Numbered from the stretch's first letter, positions 51,115 through 61,018 are shown. The stretch: 64,000 bases of DNA from Actinomycetota bacterium (GCA_016185305.1 JACPNV010000055.1:1-64000), one strand, 5' to 3'. Notes: generated by a model not told the origin, from the sequence alone. Translations and numbers: made by a program.

Positions 51115-51796
51115 CACCGAAGCTCCCCCCGCTGACCAACAAGCAGAGGCGCCTCGCGACGAGCGGCGAGAGGCGCTGATCAGCCTGTTCAGCGCCGAGA
51201 TCGGTGACGCGGTCGTCGGCACCCACATCCGCGCCGGTGACGATCTGTGGATCCGCATCACTCGTGAGGCGTGGCTCGAGACCGCTCGCTTCGCCCAGCA
51301 GCGCCTGCGGATGGACTTCTTCGACTTTCTCTCCGGAATCGACTGGCGGCCGTCGCCCTACGGCCGCGACATGGACAGCCAGGAAGACATCGTGGTGCAC
51401 GGCACCGAGCCCAAAGAGCCTCCGGCCATGGCGACGGGTTACGCCGGCGGCGACACCCGCTTCCAGGTGTTCGCCCGGGTGTTCTCGACGGCCAGCCACG
51501 AGGGCGTGACGCTCAAGGCGGATCTGCCCGACGACGACCTGTCGATCGACTCGTGGGTCCCCGTGTACGCCGGCGCCAACTGGCACGAGCGTGAGTGCCA
51601 CGAGATGTACGGGTTCACGTTCAACGGCCACCCCTACCCGGTCAACCTGTACCTGCCGGGCGACTTCGAGGGCTTCCCGCTGCGCAAGGACTTCCCCCTG
51701 CTGGCCCGGCGCGTGAAGCCGTGGCCCGGCATCGTCGACGTCGAGCCCATGCCGGGGTCCGATGATGACGAAGGCGCTGAGGGGGGCGATAGCTGA
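51092..51796 (+). CDS. nuoC: NADH-quinone oxidoreductase subunit C (set 2)
   Basis: About 234 residues. The family motif appears as [20 protein letters not shown] followed by [18 protein letters not shown]. The C-terminal ~25 residues are acidic. Two starts are possible: GTG 51092, or TTG 51101, which has a near-perfect GAGGTGA ribosome site 6 nt upstream. Either overlaps the nuoB2 end, and I list the longer one. The stop overlaps the nuoD2 ATG (TGATG). Confidence 0.91.
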   Translation: MNQLSSADTEAPPADQQAEAPRDERREALISLFSAEIGDAVVGTHIRAGDDLWIRITREAWLETARFAQQRLRMDFFDFLSGIDWRPSPYGRDMDSQEDIVVHGTEPKEPPAMATGYAGGDTRFQVFARVFSTASHEGVTLKADLPDDDLSIDSWVPVYAGANWHERECHEMYGFTFNGHPYPVNLYLPGDFEGFPLRKDFPLLARRVKPWPGIVDVEPMPGSDDDEGAEGGDS

Positions 51797-52980
51797 TGGC
51801 TGCGCCAACCGTTCCTGAGAGCAAACAGCTGCAGTACATCTCGCAGCAAGCGGCCGACAGCCGCGTCAACGTCGAGTTCGAGACCGAAGACGGCATGACG
51901 CTGAACATCGGGCCGCAGCACCCGGCGACCCACGGAACCTTGCGCATCATCACCCGGCTCGACGGCGAGCAGGTGATCTCGTGCGAACCGGTGCCCGGCT
52001 ACATGCACCGCGGCTACGAGAAGCTCACCGAGGTCCGCACCTACCCGCAGGTGACCACGCTCATCAACCGCATCGACTGGTTGGGCAGCTTCGCCAACGA
52101 GGTGCCGTTCATCCTCGCCGCCGAGAAGCTGATGGAGATCGAGGCGCCGCCGCGGGCGCGGTACATCCGCACGATCCTCTTCGAGCTCAGCCGCATGGCC
52201 AACATCGTGCTGTTCCTCGGCGACCTCGGGGCCCAGCTCGGCGGCGTGACCGCGGTGTTCTACGCGTTCCGCGATCGTGAGTTCGTGCTCAACCAGATCG
52301 AGGCGGTCACCGGCGGGCGCTTCCACCCGAACTTCGATCGCATCGGTGGGCTGAAGGACGACCTGCCGAAGGGCTGGATCGCCGAGACCAAGAAGTGCAT
52401 GACGCGCGTGCACGACTTCTGCGACGAGCTCGAAGACCTGTTGATCGGCAACGAGATCTTCCAGGCCCGCACGCGCGGCATCGGTGTCATCCCCGCCAAC
52501 GTCGGCCTGTCCTACGGTCTGTCCGGCGCCAACATCCGCGGCAGCGGCGTCGACTGGGACATCCGCCGCGACCACTGCCCGCCGGGCCTCGTCTACGACA
52601 AGGCCGACTGGAAGGTGTGTACCCACCCCGACGGCGATTCGTTCAGCCGCTCGTGGGTGCGCCTCCAGGAGGTGCGCGAGTCGGCCAAGATCGTCGACCA
52701 GTTGCTCGACTCGGTCCCGAGCGGCCCGGTCATGGCCAAGGTGCCCCGCATCATCAAGGTGCCCGAGGGCGAGGCGTACGTCGCCACCGAGAACCCGCTT
52801 GGCCAGATGGGCTACTACGTCATCTCCAAGGGCGACCTCGTGCCGTTCCGGGTCAAGATCCGTTCCGCGTCGTTCAACAACGTGTCGATCGTCCCGTGGG
52901 TGACCCGGGGCGTTTTCGTGCCCGACGTCATCACCATCCTCGCCAGCCTGTACTTCATCCTCGGAGACATCGACCGGTGA
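51796..52980 (+). CDS. nuoD: NADH-quinone oxidoreductase subunit D (set 2)
   Basis: A 394-residue quinone-site subunit. GPQHPATHGTLRIITRLDGE is followed by GYMHRGYEK, the HRGxEK form typical of Ndh, Fpo and many bacterial complexes, unlike set 1 (HTGMEW). No CxxC pairs for a NiFe centre are present at either end, so this is a quinone-reducing complex and not a membrane hydrogenase. It overlaps nuoC2 and nuoH2 by 1 nt each; in other operons E, F and G would lie between D and H. Confidence 0.95.
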   Translation: MAAPTVPESKQLQYISQQAADSRVNVEFETEDGMTLNIGPQHPATHGTLRIITRLDGEQVISCEPVPGYMHRGYEKLTEVRTYPQVTTLINRIDWLGSFANEVPFILAAEKLMEIEAPPRARYIRTILFELSRMANIVLFLGDLGAQLGGVTAVFYAFRDREFVLNQIEAVTGGRFHPNFDRIGGLKDDLPKGWIAETKKCMTRVHDFCDELEDLLIGNEIFQARTRGIGVIPANVGLSYGLSGANIRGSGVDWDIRRDHCPPGLVYDKADWKVCTHPDGDSFSRSWVRLQEVRESAKIVDQLLDSVPSGPVMAKVPRIIKVPEGEAYVATENPLGQMGYYVISKGDLVPFRVKIRSASFNNVSIVPWVTRGVFVPDVITILASLYFILGDIDR

Positions 52981-54005
52981 TGCTCGGTGACACCATCTTC
53001 GACGTCTACTGGTTCCAGACCGTCATCAAGGTGCTGGTCGTCGCGCTGTTGATCCCGACCACCGCGCTCATCCTCGGCATCGTCTTCCTCTTCAAGGTGA
53101 TGTCATGGATGCAGAGCCGCCTCGGCCCCCAAGAAGCCGGTCCGAAGGGCCTGTTGCAGCTGCTGGCCGACGGCGCCAAGTTCTTGCAGAAAGAAGACCT
53201 GACGCCGATGAGCGCCGACGTGCGCGTGTTCCGCATGGCGCCGATCGTGGTGCTGATGTCGACGTTCCTGCTGTTCGTCATCATCCCGGCCAGCCCCAAC
53301 CTGGTGGTGGAGAACCTGCCCAACGGCGTGTTCTTCGCGTTCGCCGTGTCGTCGCTGTCGGTCATCGGTGTGCTGATGGCCGGCTGGGCGTCGGCCAACA
53401 AGTACGCGCTGCTCGGCGGCATCCGCGCCGCCGGCCAGCTCATCGCGTACGAGCTGCCGATGGTGCTCGCCGTCGTCGGCGTCGTGATCCAGGCCGGCAC
53501 GCTCAGCATGAACGGCATCGTGGTCGCCCAGGCCGGCTTCCACATCGGCCCGATCCCGGTGCCCTACATCGTCACGCAGTTCCCGATGTTCCTCGTCTTC
53601 CTGGCCGCGACCCAAGCCGAGCTCACGCAGGCGCCGTTCGACATGCCCGTCGCCGAGTCCGAGCTCGTGGCTGGCTACCAGGTCGAGTACTCGGGCTTCC
53701 GGTTCCTGTTCTTCTTCATGGCCGAGTTCGCCACCGCGTTCGCCTTCGCCGCCATCGCGGCCACGCTGTTCCTCGGCGGCTACTACGTGCCCGGCCTCGA
53801 CATCAACAGCGGCATCTACTGGGTGCTCGGCCCGATCGTGCTGTTCACCAAGATCATGCTGGTGTCGTTCCTGATCTTCTGGTTCCGGTTCACCTATCCC
53901 CGGTTCCGTGAAGACCAGCTCCAGAGGTTCGCCTGGAAGTGGCTCATCCCGATCTCGCTGGTGTGGATCTCGGTGACCGCGTTGTTCAAGGTCTGGGTGG
54001 CATGA
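52980..54005 (+). CDS. nuoH: NADH-quinone oxidoreductase subunit H (set 2)
   Basis: A 341-residue membrane subunit with about eight helices. Conserved segments are [35 protein letters not shown] and [20 protein letters not shown]. The last reads TQAPFD where set 1 has NRPPFD, as in cyanobacterial and Fpo-like proteins. The stop overlaps the nuoI2 ATG (ATGA). It follows nuoD2 directly with no EFG genes between. Confidence 0.95.
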   Translation: MLGDTIFDVYWFQTVIKVLVVALLIPTTALILGIVFLFKVMSWMQSRLGPQEAGPKGLLQLLADGAKFLQKEDLTPMSADVRVFRMAPIVVLMSTFLLFVIIPASPNLVVENLPNGVFFAFAVSSLSVIGVLMAGWASANKYALLGGIRAAGQLIAYELPMVLAVVGVVIQAGTLSMNGIVVAQAGFHIGPIPVPYIVTQFPMFLVFLAATQAELTQAPFDMPVAESELVAGYQVEYSGFRFLFFFMAEFATAFAFAAIAATLFLGGYYVPGLDINSGIYWVLGPIVLFTKIMLVSFLIFWFRFTYPRFREDQLQRFAWKWLIPISLVWISVTALFKVWVA

Positions 54006-54541
54006 GTCCAGCACCGAGGTTCCAAAAGCCGCAGTTGCCCGGCATGCTCAAAGGGCTCGGGGTGACCTTCAAGGAGATGGTCAAGACCTTGAAGCCCGAC
54101 AGCATGGGCGGCGGGCCGGTCACCGTGCAGTACCCGCGCGAGAAAGAAGAGCCCGCGCCCCGCGCCCGTGGCGTCATCGCGCTGTACGAAGAGAACTGCA
54201 CCGCCTGCATGCTCTGCAGCCGTGAGTGCCCCGACTGGTGCATCTACATCGAGGCCCACAAGTACCTGGCGCCGCCGCGACGAGAGGGGGGCAAGCCCCG
54301 CCAGAAGAACGCGCTCGACCGCTTCGACATCGACTACTCGCTGTGCATGTACTGCGGCATCTGCGTCGAGGTGTGCCCGTTCGAGGCGCTGTTCTGGAGC
54401 CCCGAGTTCGAGTACTCCGAGCCCAAGATCGCCGACCTCTTGCACGACAAGACCAAGCTCGGCCTGTGGTTCGAGACGGTCCCCGACTTCGAGGCCTACG
54501 AAGGCGGCGCCGACGTCAAGGCGAAAAAGGTCCCGACATGA
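54002..54541 (+). CDS. nuoI: NADH-quinone oxidoreductase subunit I (set 2)
   Basis: A 179-residue 2[4Fe-4S] subunit with [15 protein letters not shown] (about residues 63-77) and [12 protein letters not shown] (about 112-123). In the absence of NuoEFG this is the outermost Fe-S subunit, so an external donor such as a ferredoxin would have to dock here, as in the photosynthetic NDH-1 and ferredoxin-using Fpo complexes (inference). ATGA overlaps with both neighbours. Confidence 0.94.
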   Translation: MSPAPRFQKPQLPGMLKGLGVTFKEMVKTLKPDSMGGGPVTVQYPREKEEPAPRARGVIALYEENCTACMLCSRECPDWCIYIEAHKYLAPPRREGGKPRQKNALDRFDIDYSLCMYCGICVEVCPFEALFWSPEFEYSEPKIADLLHDKTKLGLWFETVPDFEAYEGGADVKAKKVPT

Positions 54542-55071
54542 CCAACGCTCCGACCTACCTGCCCGAGTACATCATGTTCGGCTTGATCGCGTCGTCGATG
54601 GTCGTCGCGGCGGTGCGCGTGGTCACGACGAAGAACGTCGTGCACGCCGCGCTGTGGCTCGTCCTCGTGCTCGGCGGTGTGGCTGGGCTGTTCATCCTGC
54701 TGGCGTCGGAGTTCACCGCCATCACCCAGGTGCTGGTCTACATCGGCGCCATCGTCGTGCTGTTCCTGTTCGGCATCATGCTGACCAGGGCGCCGCTCGG
54801 GAAGTCGGCCGACCTCGACAACAACGTCGCCCAACGCATCGTGGGCGCCCTCGTCGGGCTCAGCCTGCTCGGTGTCATGGTGTACGGGTTGGTCAACCGG
54901 TGGAGCGACCAGAAGATCGAGCTGGTCGGCTCCAGCACCCGCCAGTTGGGCCAGACCACCGAGCAGATCTCCGACTCGATCTTCTCCACCTACCTCGTCC
55001 CGTTCGAGGTCGTGTCGGTCTTGTTGCTCGCCGCGCTGATCGGCGCCATCGTCCTGGCGAGGAGGGACTGA
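54538..55071 (+). CDS. nuoJ: NADH-quinone oxidoreductase subunit J (set 2)
   Basis: A 177-residue five-helix subunit. The conserved helix-three segment is [20 protein letters not shown]. The loop between helices four and five is shorter than in set 1. It starts at ATG 54538 inside the nuoI2 stop (ATGA), and nuoK2 follows after 4 nt. Confidence 0.93.
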   Translation: MTNAPTYLPEYIMFGLIASSMVVAAVRVVTTKNVVHAALWLVLVLGGVAGLFILLASEFTAITQVLVYIGAIVVLFLFGIMLTRAPLGKSADLDNNVAQRIVGALVGLSLLGVMVYGLVNRWSDQKIELVGSSTRQLGQTTEQISDSIFSTYLVPFEVVSVLLLAALIGAIVLARRD

Positions 55072-55075
55072 TCAC

Positions 55076-55411
55076 GTGCTGATCAACGCCTACCTCCTGC
55101 TGGCCGCGGTGCTGTTCTGCATCGGTGTGTACGGCGTGCTCGCCCGCCGCAACGGGGTGCTCGTGCTCATGTCGATCGAGCTGATCCTGAACTCGGTCAA
55201 CATCAACCTGGTGGCCTTTGGCGCCTGGTGGGGCGCGCAGCAGCCGTGCGGCGCCGCGCAGGGCTGCGCAGCCACCATCGGGCCGGTCTTCGCCTTGTTC
55301 GTCATCACCGTGGCCGCCGCCGAGGTGGGCGTGGGCCTCGCCCTCGTGTTGATGCTCTACCGCAACTTCAAGAGCATCGACATCGACCAAGTGGACTCGA
55401 TGAAGGGCTGA
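55076..55411 (+). CDS. nuoK: NADH-quinone oxidoreductase subunit K (set 2)
   Basis: A 111-residue three-helix subunit with membrane glutamates in [14 protein letters not shown] and [13 protein letters not shown]. An insertion with two cysteines ([12 protein letters not shown]) lies in the loop between helices two and three, absent from set 1; it could form a disulfide outside the cell. It starts at GTG 55076. A 55-nt gap to nuoL2 is bridged by a 17-codon small ORF. Confidence 0.93.
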   Translation: MLINAYLLLAAVLFCIGVYGVLARRNGVLVLMSIELILNSVNINLVAFGAWWGAQQPCGAAQGCAATIGPVFALFVITVAAAEVGVGLALVLMLYRNFKSIDIDQVDSMKG

Positions 55412-55413
55412 AC

Positions 55414-55467
55414 GTGGATCGCGTCGAGGGATGGTGCCGCGTAGCGGCCGGTGAGGCGGGCCGGTGA
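55414..55467 (+). CDS. Candidate coupling small ORF between nuoK2 and nuoL2
   Basis: A 17-codon frame (VDRVEGWCRVAAGEAGR). GTG is 2 nt after the nuoK2 stop, and TGA overlaps the nuoL2 ATG (TGATG). The same layout is seen in the first nuo operon. Confidence 0.22.
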   Translation: MDRVEGWCRVAAGEAGR

Positions 55468-57773
55468 TGGATTCGGTCGGGATCATGGACAAGGTGTTCC
55501 TGCTGCCCCTGATCATGGCGAGCTCGTTCGTCATCATCTTGTTCGTCGGCAAGCGCTTCTCCGAACGGGTCACGTCGTCGATCGGCATCGGCGCGGTCGG
55601 CGCGTGCTTCGTCCTGTCGCTCGTCATCGGCGCCCAATGGATCAACCGGGTCGACAACCCCCCGACCGGGGCGGCTGCCGTGGCGGCGGAAGAGGCCTGC
55701 CTGGGCGGGCCCGGCGACGATCCGCAGGCCCGCGAAGGCGGCGGCCGTGGCGCCGAGCCAGGTTCCGCAGAGCGCGGTGCACCCACCGGCGCGGCCCCGG
55801 GCGAGTCGGCCGCGGTGCTGGGCCAGGAGGGCGGCGGATCGACCGAGAGCCCGAGCGCCGAAGGTGGTCAGGCGGAATCGGCCCAGGCCAAACGGGGCGA
55901 GACCATCCCGGTCTGCGCGAGCATCACCTGGTTCGAGACCGCCGTGTCCACCAGCCAGACCATCAAGTTCGAGGCGGGCACCGTCCTCGACGGCCTGTCG
56001 GCGCTGATGCTGTTCGTCGTCTCGATCATCTCGCTGCTCGTGCACATCTACTCCAAGGAGTACCTGCACGACGACCGCCGCTTCACGCACTACTACGCGT
56101 TCTTGAGCTTGTTCACCGCGTCGATGCTCTTCTTCGTCCTCGGGTCCAACAGCCTGCAGATGCTCGTGGGCTGGGAGCTCGTCGGCGTGTGCTCGTTCGT
56201 GCTCATCGGCCACTGGTGGGAAGAGGGGAACAACACCTATGCCGCCCTCAAGGCCTTCCTCACCAACCGGGTGGGCGACACCGGGCTGATCATCGGCGTC
56301 ATCGTGACGTTCTTCGCCGCCGGTGCCACCAGCTTCAACGTCTTCCGGCTCAACGAGGCCGCGCTCAGCGGCAAGGTGAGCTCGACCTTGCTGCTCATCG
56401 GCGCCATCGCCTTGTTCTGGGGGGTCACGTCGAAGTCCGGCCAGTTCCCGCTCCACACGTGGCTCCCCGATGCCATGGCCGGCCCGACGCCCGTGTCCGC
56501 CCTCATCCACGCGGCGACGATGGTCGTTGCCGGCGTCTACCTCATCGCCCGGCTCTACGGCGTCTTCTACGCCGGCCTGCAGATCAACAACAACACGATC
56601 AACTACGTCGCGTTCATCGGTGGCTTCACCGCGCTCATCGGCGCGGGCCTCGCGTTCGTCCAGAAGGACATCAAGAAGGTGCTGGCGTACTCGACGGTAA
56701 GCCAGCTCGGCTACATGGTGATGGCCCTCGGCGTCGGTGCGTGGACGGCGGCGGTCTTCCACCTGTTCACCCACGCCTTCTTCAAGGCCAGCATGTTCCT
56801 CGGGGCCGGCTCGGTCAGCCACGCCTGCCATCACACCTTCGACATGGACGAGATGGGCGGGTTGAAGAAGAAGATGCCCATCACGCGGTGGACGTTCATG
56901 TTCTCGGGCTTCGCGCTGGCCGGCATCTTCCCGTTCGCCGGGTTCTTCTCCAAAGACGAGATCCTCGCCGGAGCAGCCAACGGGCAGGGTGGCAACGCGT
57001 ACACGATCATGCTGGTCTTCGGCCTCGTCGTCGCGTTCATGACCGCCGCGTACATGGGTCGCACGTACTACCGCACGTTCGAGGGTGAGTACCGCGGGCA
57101 CGCCCATCCGCACGAGTCGCCGAAGATCATGACGATCCCGCTGATCATCCTCACCACGTTCGCGACGATCGGTGGCGTGGTGAACTTCCCCGGCAAGCTC
57201 ACCGAGTGGTTGCGCCTCCCCCAGACCTTCGGTGGGCGGCTCGAGCACTACGTGCAGCCCGAGTGGGCCGGGCGGTTCCCGACGCTCGACGTGGCCGAGT
57301 TCAACCCGTGGCTGGCGACCGGTTCGGTGCTGCTCGCGCTGCTCGGCATGTTCATCGGCATCGGCTGGTACGCGAACCGCCTCTATGAGCGCAAGCTGAC
57401 CGAGCGCAGCAAGGTGCTGCACGCCGGCTACACCTTCCTCGCCAACAAGTACTACCTCGACGCGCTCTACGAGAACGTCATCCGCGATCGCGGCGTCTTC
57501 CCGCTGGCGCGGGCCAGCTACTGGTTCAACCAGTACGTCGTAGACGGCATCGTCAACGCGGTCGGCGTCGGGTCGCGCTCGGTCGGCAACTTCCTCTACA
57601 AGTACCTCGACCAGGGCGCCATCGATGGTGCGGTGAACGGCACGGGCATCGTGTCCGACGAGAGCGGGCAGCTCCTCCGCCGCATCCAGACCGGCAAGGT
57701 CCAGCAATACGCGGCGCTGTTCTTCTTCGGTGCCACCGTCCTCACCATCTTCTTCGTCGTCTTCATCCGGTAA
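55467..57773 (+). CDS. nuoL: NADH-quinone oxidoreductase subunit L (set 2) with large loop insertion
   Basis: A 768-residue antiporter-like pump. Core motifs are VGWELVGVCSFVLIGHWW (helix-five Glu), FPLHTWLPDAMAGPTPVSAL and STVSQLGYMVMALG. Between the second and third helices, residues ~66-147 are a Gly/Glu/Ala/Ser-rich low-complexity insertion (for example EGGGRGAEPGSAERGAP) that set 1 NuoL lacks; it would lie on one membrane face. ATG 55467 overlaps a small-ORF stop; GTG 55464 is an alternative start. Confidence 0.94.
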   Translation: MDSVGIMDKVFLLPLIMASSFVIILFVGKRFSERVTSSIGIGAVGACFVLSLVIGAQWINRVDNPPTGAAAVAAEEACLGGPGDDPQAREGGGRGAEPGSAERGAPTGAAPGESAAVLGQEGGGSTESPSAEGGQAESAQAKRGETIPVCASITWFETAVSTSQTIKFEAGTVLDGLSALMLFVVSIISLLVHIYSKEYLHDDRRFTHYYAFLSLFTASMLFFVLGSNSLQMLVGWELVGVCSFVLIGHWWEEGNNTYAALKAFLTNRVGDTGLIIGVIVTFFAAGATSFNVFRLNEAALSGKVSSTLLLIGAIALFWGVTSKSGQFPLHTWLPDAMAGPTPVSALIHAATMVVAGVYLIARLYGVFYAGLQINNNTINYVAFIGGFTALIGAGLAFVQKDIKKVLAYSTVSQLGYMVMALGVGAWTAAVFHLFTHAFFKASMFLGAGSVSHACHHTFDMDEMGGLKKKMPITRWTFMFSGFALAGIFPFAGFFSKDEILAGAANGQGGNAYTIMLVFGLVVAFMTAAYMGRTYYRTFEGEYRGHAHPHESPKIMTIPLIILTTFATIGGVVNFPGKLTEWLRLPQTFGGRLEHYVQPEWAGRFPTLDVAEFNPWLATGSVLLALLGMFIGIGWYANRLYERKLTERSKVLHAGYTFLANKYYLDALYENVIRDRGVFPLARASYWFNQYVVDGIVNAVGVGSRSVGNFLYKYLDQGAIDGAVNGTGIVSDESGQLLRRIQTGKVQQYAALFFFGATVLTIFFVVFIR

Positions 57774-57788
57774 GAGCTGGGAACCTCC

Positions 57789-59477
57789 ATGCAACTTGCA
57801 CAAATCGTCGTCCAAGACACCGGGTCGTTCTTCCGAACGCCGCTCACCTACGTGGTGTTCATCCCCATCGTCGGCGCGCTCTTCATGATGCTGATCCCGA
57901 GGGCGCAAGAGTCCTTCATCAAGTGGGCCGCGCTCATCACGTCGCTCCTCGCCTTCGGTGTGTCGCTCTTCGTCGCCGCAAAGTTCGACTACAACGCGGC
58001 GAAGCCCGAGTTCTTCGCCAACCTGCCGTGGATCCCGGTGATCAACAGCCGCTACATCGTCGGCATCGACGGCATCTCGCTCCCGCTGTTGTTGCTGACC
58101 ACCTTCATCGTGCCGCTGTGCATCATCTACTCCTGGAAGCACTTCCCCGAGCCGCACAACCCGAAGGCTTTCCTCATCCTGATCCTGGTGCTCGAGACCG
58201 GCATGGTCGGCTCGTTCATCGCCCTCGACCTCATCTTGTTCTTCGTGTTCTTCGAGATCGTCCTGCTACCGATGTACTTCATGATCGGCGTGTGGGGTGG
58301 CGAGCAACGGCAGTACGCGTCGATCAAGTTCTTCCTCTTCACGCTGTTCGGGTCGGCTCTGATGATCATCAGCTTCCTGGCCCTCTACTTCCTGTCCGCC
58401 AAGGTGATGGTCGATGGGCAGCCGATGAACAGCTTCGACATGATGCTGCTGCCCGAACTGGCGCGAGGGATCTCGGCCACGTGGGCGCTGGTGATCTTCG
58501 GCGGTTTCTTCATCGGCTTCGGCATCAAGGTTCCGATCTTCCCGTTCCACACGTGGTTGCCCGACGCCCACACCCAGGCGCCGACGGTCGGCTCGGTCAT
58601 CCTGGCTGCCGTCCTCTTGAAGTTGGGCACCTACGGCTTCGTGCGCATCGCCGTCCCGATCCTTCCCGATGCGGCCCGAAGCTGGGCGCCATGGATCGGT
58701 CTGGTCGCCGTCATCGGCATCATCTACGGCGCGCTGTGCTGCCTGGCGCAGACCGACATGAAGCGCCTCATCGCGTTCTCGTCGGTCGCGCACATGGGCT
58801 TCGTGATGCTCGCCATCGCCAGCCTCACGCCCTTCGGCTTCAACGCCGCCGTGTTCGGCATGGTCGCCCACGGCCTCATCACCGGCATGCTCTTCTTCCT
58901 CGCCGGCTCCACCAAAGAGCGTTACCACACGCTCGAGATCAACCGGCTCGGCGGCCTGCTCGTGTCCGCGCCCCGCATGGGCTGGATCCTGGGCTTGACG
59001 GCCATGGCCTCGCTCGGACTTCCCGGCCTCGCCGGGTTCTGGGGTGAGTTCCCGGCCATCCTCTCGTCCTACAAACCGACGAGCCCCGACTACGTCACGT
59101 CGTTCTTCGGGGTCGAGATGCAGCCGCTGTTCCAGGGCTACATGGTGGTGGCCGTGCTCGGCACGGTCTTCGCGGCCGGCTATCTCCTGTGGCTCTACCA
59201 GCGCGTGGCGTTCGGGACACCGAAAGAAGAGTTCGCCCACGATCCGCACCTGCACGACGTGACGAAACCGGAATGGATCGCGTGGCTGCCGATGCTCGTC
59301 CTCATCGTCGTGCTCGGCGTGTACCCGAACCTCATCTTCCGCACGACCAACGACTCGGCGAAGCGGGCGACGGCGGTGCTCACGCGGCAGTCCGAGCAGA
59401 CTGGCGGCACGGGTGGAGAAGGCAGCGGCACCGGTGAAGCAGCACCGCCCCCGTCCGGCGGCGGGAACGGAGGCTGA
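57789..59477 (+). CDS. nuoM: NADH-quinone oxidoreductase subunit M (set 2)
   Basis: A 562-residue antiporter-like subunit. FVFFEIVLLPMYFMIGVWGG carries the essential Glu, followed by IKVPIFPFHTWLPDAHTQAP and MKRLIAFSSVAHMGFVML. It ends in a Gly/Thr-rich tail of ~30 residues. It starts at ATG 57789, and nuoN2 follows after 5 nt. Confidence 0.95.
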   Translation: MQLAQIVVQDTGSFFRTPLTYVVFIPIVGALFMMLIPRAQESFIKWAALITSLLAFGVSLFVAAKFDYNAAKPEFFANLPWIPVINSRYIVGIDGISLPLLLLTTFIVPLCIIYSWKHFPEPHNPKAFLILILVLETGMVGSFIALDLILFFVFFEIVLLPMYFMIGVWGGEQRQYASIKFFLFTLFGSALMIISFLALYFLSAKVMVDGQPMNSFDMMLLPELARGISATWALVIFGGFFIGFGIKVPIFPFHTWLPDAHTQAPTVGSVILAAVLLKLGTYGFVRIAVPILPDAARSWAPWIGLVAVIGIIYGALCCLAQTDMKRLIAFSSVAHMGFVMLAIASLTPFGFNAAVFGMVAHGLITGMLFFLAGSTKERYHTLEINRLGGLLVSAPRMGWILGLTAMASLGLPGLAGFWGEFPAILSSYKPTSPDYVTSFFGVEMQPLFQGYMVVAVLGTVFAAGYLLWLYQRVAFGTPKEEFAHDPHLHDVTKPEWIAWLPMLVLIVVLGVYPNLIFRTTNDSAKRATAVLTRQSEQTGGTGGEGSGTGEAAPPPSGGGNGG

Positions 59478-59482
59478 CCAGC

Positions 59483-61018
59483 GTGCTCGCTGCTGTCGCA
59501 CCGATCCTCGCCCAGATCGCCCCTGGAGGGTTCCAGGGCCCGCCCGTCAATTGGGTCGCGTTCTCGCCGGAGGTGGTCCTCACCGCGACGCTGGTCGTGG
59601 TCGTGCTGGTCGACGTCTTCACCGAGCGCTACGACAAGGGCGCCATCAACACGCTCGCCGGAATCGGCGTGCTGCTGTCGTTGCTGTTCGTCGGCGTGGT
59701 CGTGGTGACGGCCAACAACAGCGAGTCGATGTTCGGTGGCGCGTACGTGGTCGACAACTTCGCGCTGATCATGAAGGCGTTGTTCTTGCTGTCGGGCTAC
59801 GTCGTCATCCTCATCTCCACGAACTACATCGGCGAAGGCGACTACTGGGAGGGCGAGTACTACCAGCTCATCCTGGCCTCGGTGCTCGGCATGCTCGTCA
59901 TGGCCTCGGCCCGCGATCTCATCAGCATCTTCATCGCCCTCGAGCTGCTGTCCATCCCCGCCTACATGCTGGCGGCGTGGCGCAAGCGCGACCTCAAGTC
60001 CGACGAGGCGGGCATGAAGTACTACCTGATGGGCGTCTTCGCCACGGCGGTGATGCTGTACGGCATGTCGTTGCTGTACGGCCTCACCGGCGACACGTTG
60101 CTGACCAAGATCAACGCGGCCATCAGCACCGGCACCAAACCGCCGGCGATCCTCATACTGGCGGTGATCTTCGTGCTCGTCGGGTTCGGCTTCAAGGTGT
60201 CCGCGGTGCCGTTCCACACGTGGGCACCCGACACCTATGAGGGCGCGCCGACGCCGGTGACGGCATTCCTCGCCGTCGCCTCGAAAGCCGCCGGCTTCGT
60301 CGCCCTCATGAACCTGGTGTTCATCGGCTTCCTCGGCCGGGCCGACATCGTGCAGCCGCTCATGTGGGCGCTCTCGGCGCTGACGATGACCGTCGGCAAC
60401 CTCATCGCGCTCCGGCAGACGAACGTGGTCCGGATGTTTGCCTACTCCGGTGTTGCCCAGGCGGGCTACATGCTCGCGCCGCTCGCCGTGGCCGGTTCGA
60501 GTGGCACCGACCCCAACGTCGCCGTGCGGTCGATCGTGACCTATCTGTTGATCTACGCGGCGATGAACCTCGGGGCGTTCGCGGTGGTGATCGCTCTTGC
60601 TCGCAAGACCCGCTCTGCGGAGATCACGTCGATGAGTGGCGCCTTCCACTACGCGCCGGGGCTGGCATGGTGCCTGACGATCTTCCTCACCTCGCTCGCC
60701 GGCATCCCCCCGTTCGGTGGGTGGTTCGCGAAGTTCTCGATCTTCCAGGCGCTGTTCACCGCGGCGACTCCGGCGGGCTACACGCTCGCTGTGCTGCTGG
60801 TGGTCAACTCGGTCATCGCCGCCTTCTACTACATGCGCGTCGTCCGGGTGATGGCGTTCGAGCCTGCCGACGATGTGGACATGACCCCGGTGAAGGTGCC
60901 TTCCTCGTTGCTCGTCGCGATGGGCATCACGGTCGTCGTCACCGTCCTCACCGGCGTGGTACCCGCGATCGTGAGCCAGTTCGCCAGCAGCGCGTCGCTC
61001 GTCGGCTTCGGAGGCTGA
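59483..61018 (+). CDS. nuoN: NADH-quinone oxidoreductase subunit N (set 2)
   Basis: A 511-residue antiporter-like subunit. The Glu/Lys path is in FIALELLSIPAYMLAAW and KRDLKSDEAGMKYYLMG, followed by FKVSAVPFHTWAPDTYEGAP. It starts at GTG 59483. It lacks the long N- and C-terminal extensions of set 1 NuoN. It is the last nuo gene of this operon; a methyltransferase gene follows after 22 nt. Confidence 0.94.
   Translation: MLAAVAPILAQIAPGGFQGPPVNWVAFSPEVVLTATLVVVVLVDVFTERYDKGAINTLAGIGVLLSLLFVGVVVVTANNSESMFGGAYVVDNFALIMKALFLLSGYVVILISTNYIGEGDYWEGEYYQLILASVLGMLVMASARDLISIFIALELLSIPAYMLAAWRKRDLKSDEAGMKYYLMGVFATAVMLYGMSLLYGLTGDTLLTKINAAISTGTKPPAILILAVIFVLVGFGFKVSAVPFHTWAPDTYEGAPTPVTAFLAVASKAAGFVALMNLVFIGFLGRADIVQPLMWALSALTMTVGNLIALRQTNVVRMFAYSGVAQAGYMLAPLAVAGSSGTDPNVAVRSIVTYLLIYAAMNLGAFAVVIALARKTRSAEITSMSGAFHYAPGLAWCLTIFLTSLAGIPPFGGWFAKFSIFQALFTAATPAGYTLAVLLVVNSVIAAFYYMRVVRVMAFEPADDVDMTPVKVPSSLLVAMGITVVVTVLTGVVPAIVSQFASSASLVGFGG

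Noticed and set aside
50100-61018. Membrane-bound NiFe hydrogenase or Mrp-type complex instead of complex I
   Set aside because: NuoD2 has no CxxC pairs at either end for a NiFe centre, and all eleven core Nuo subunits are present in canonical order.
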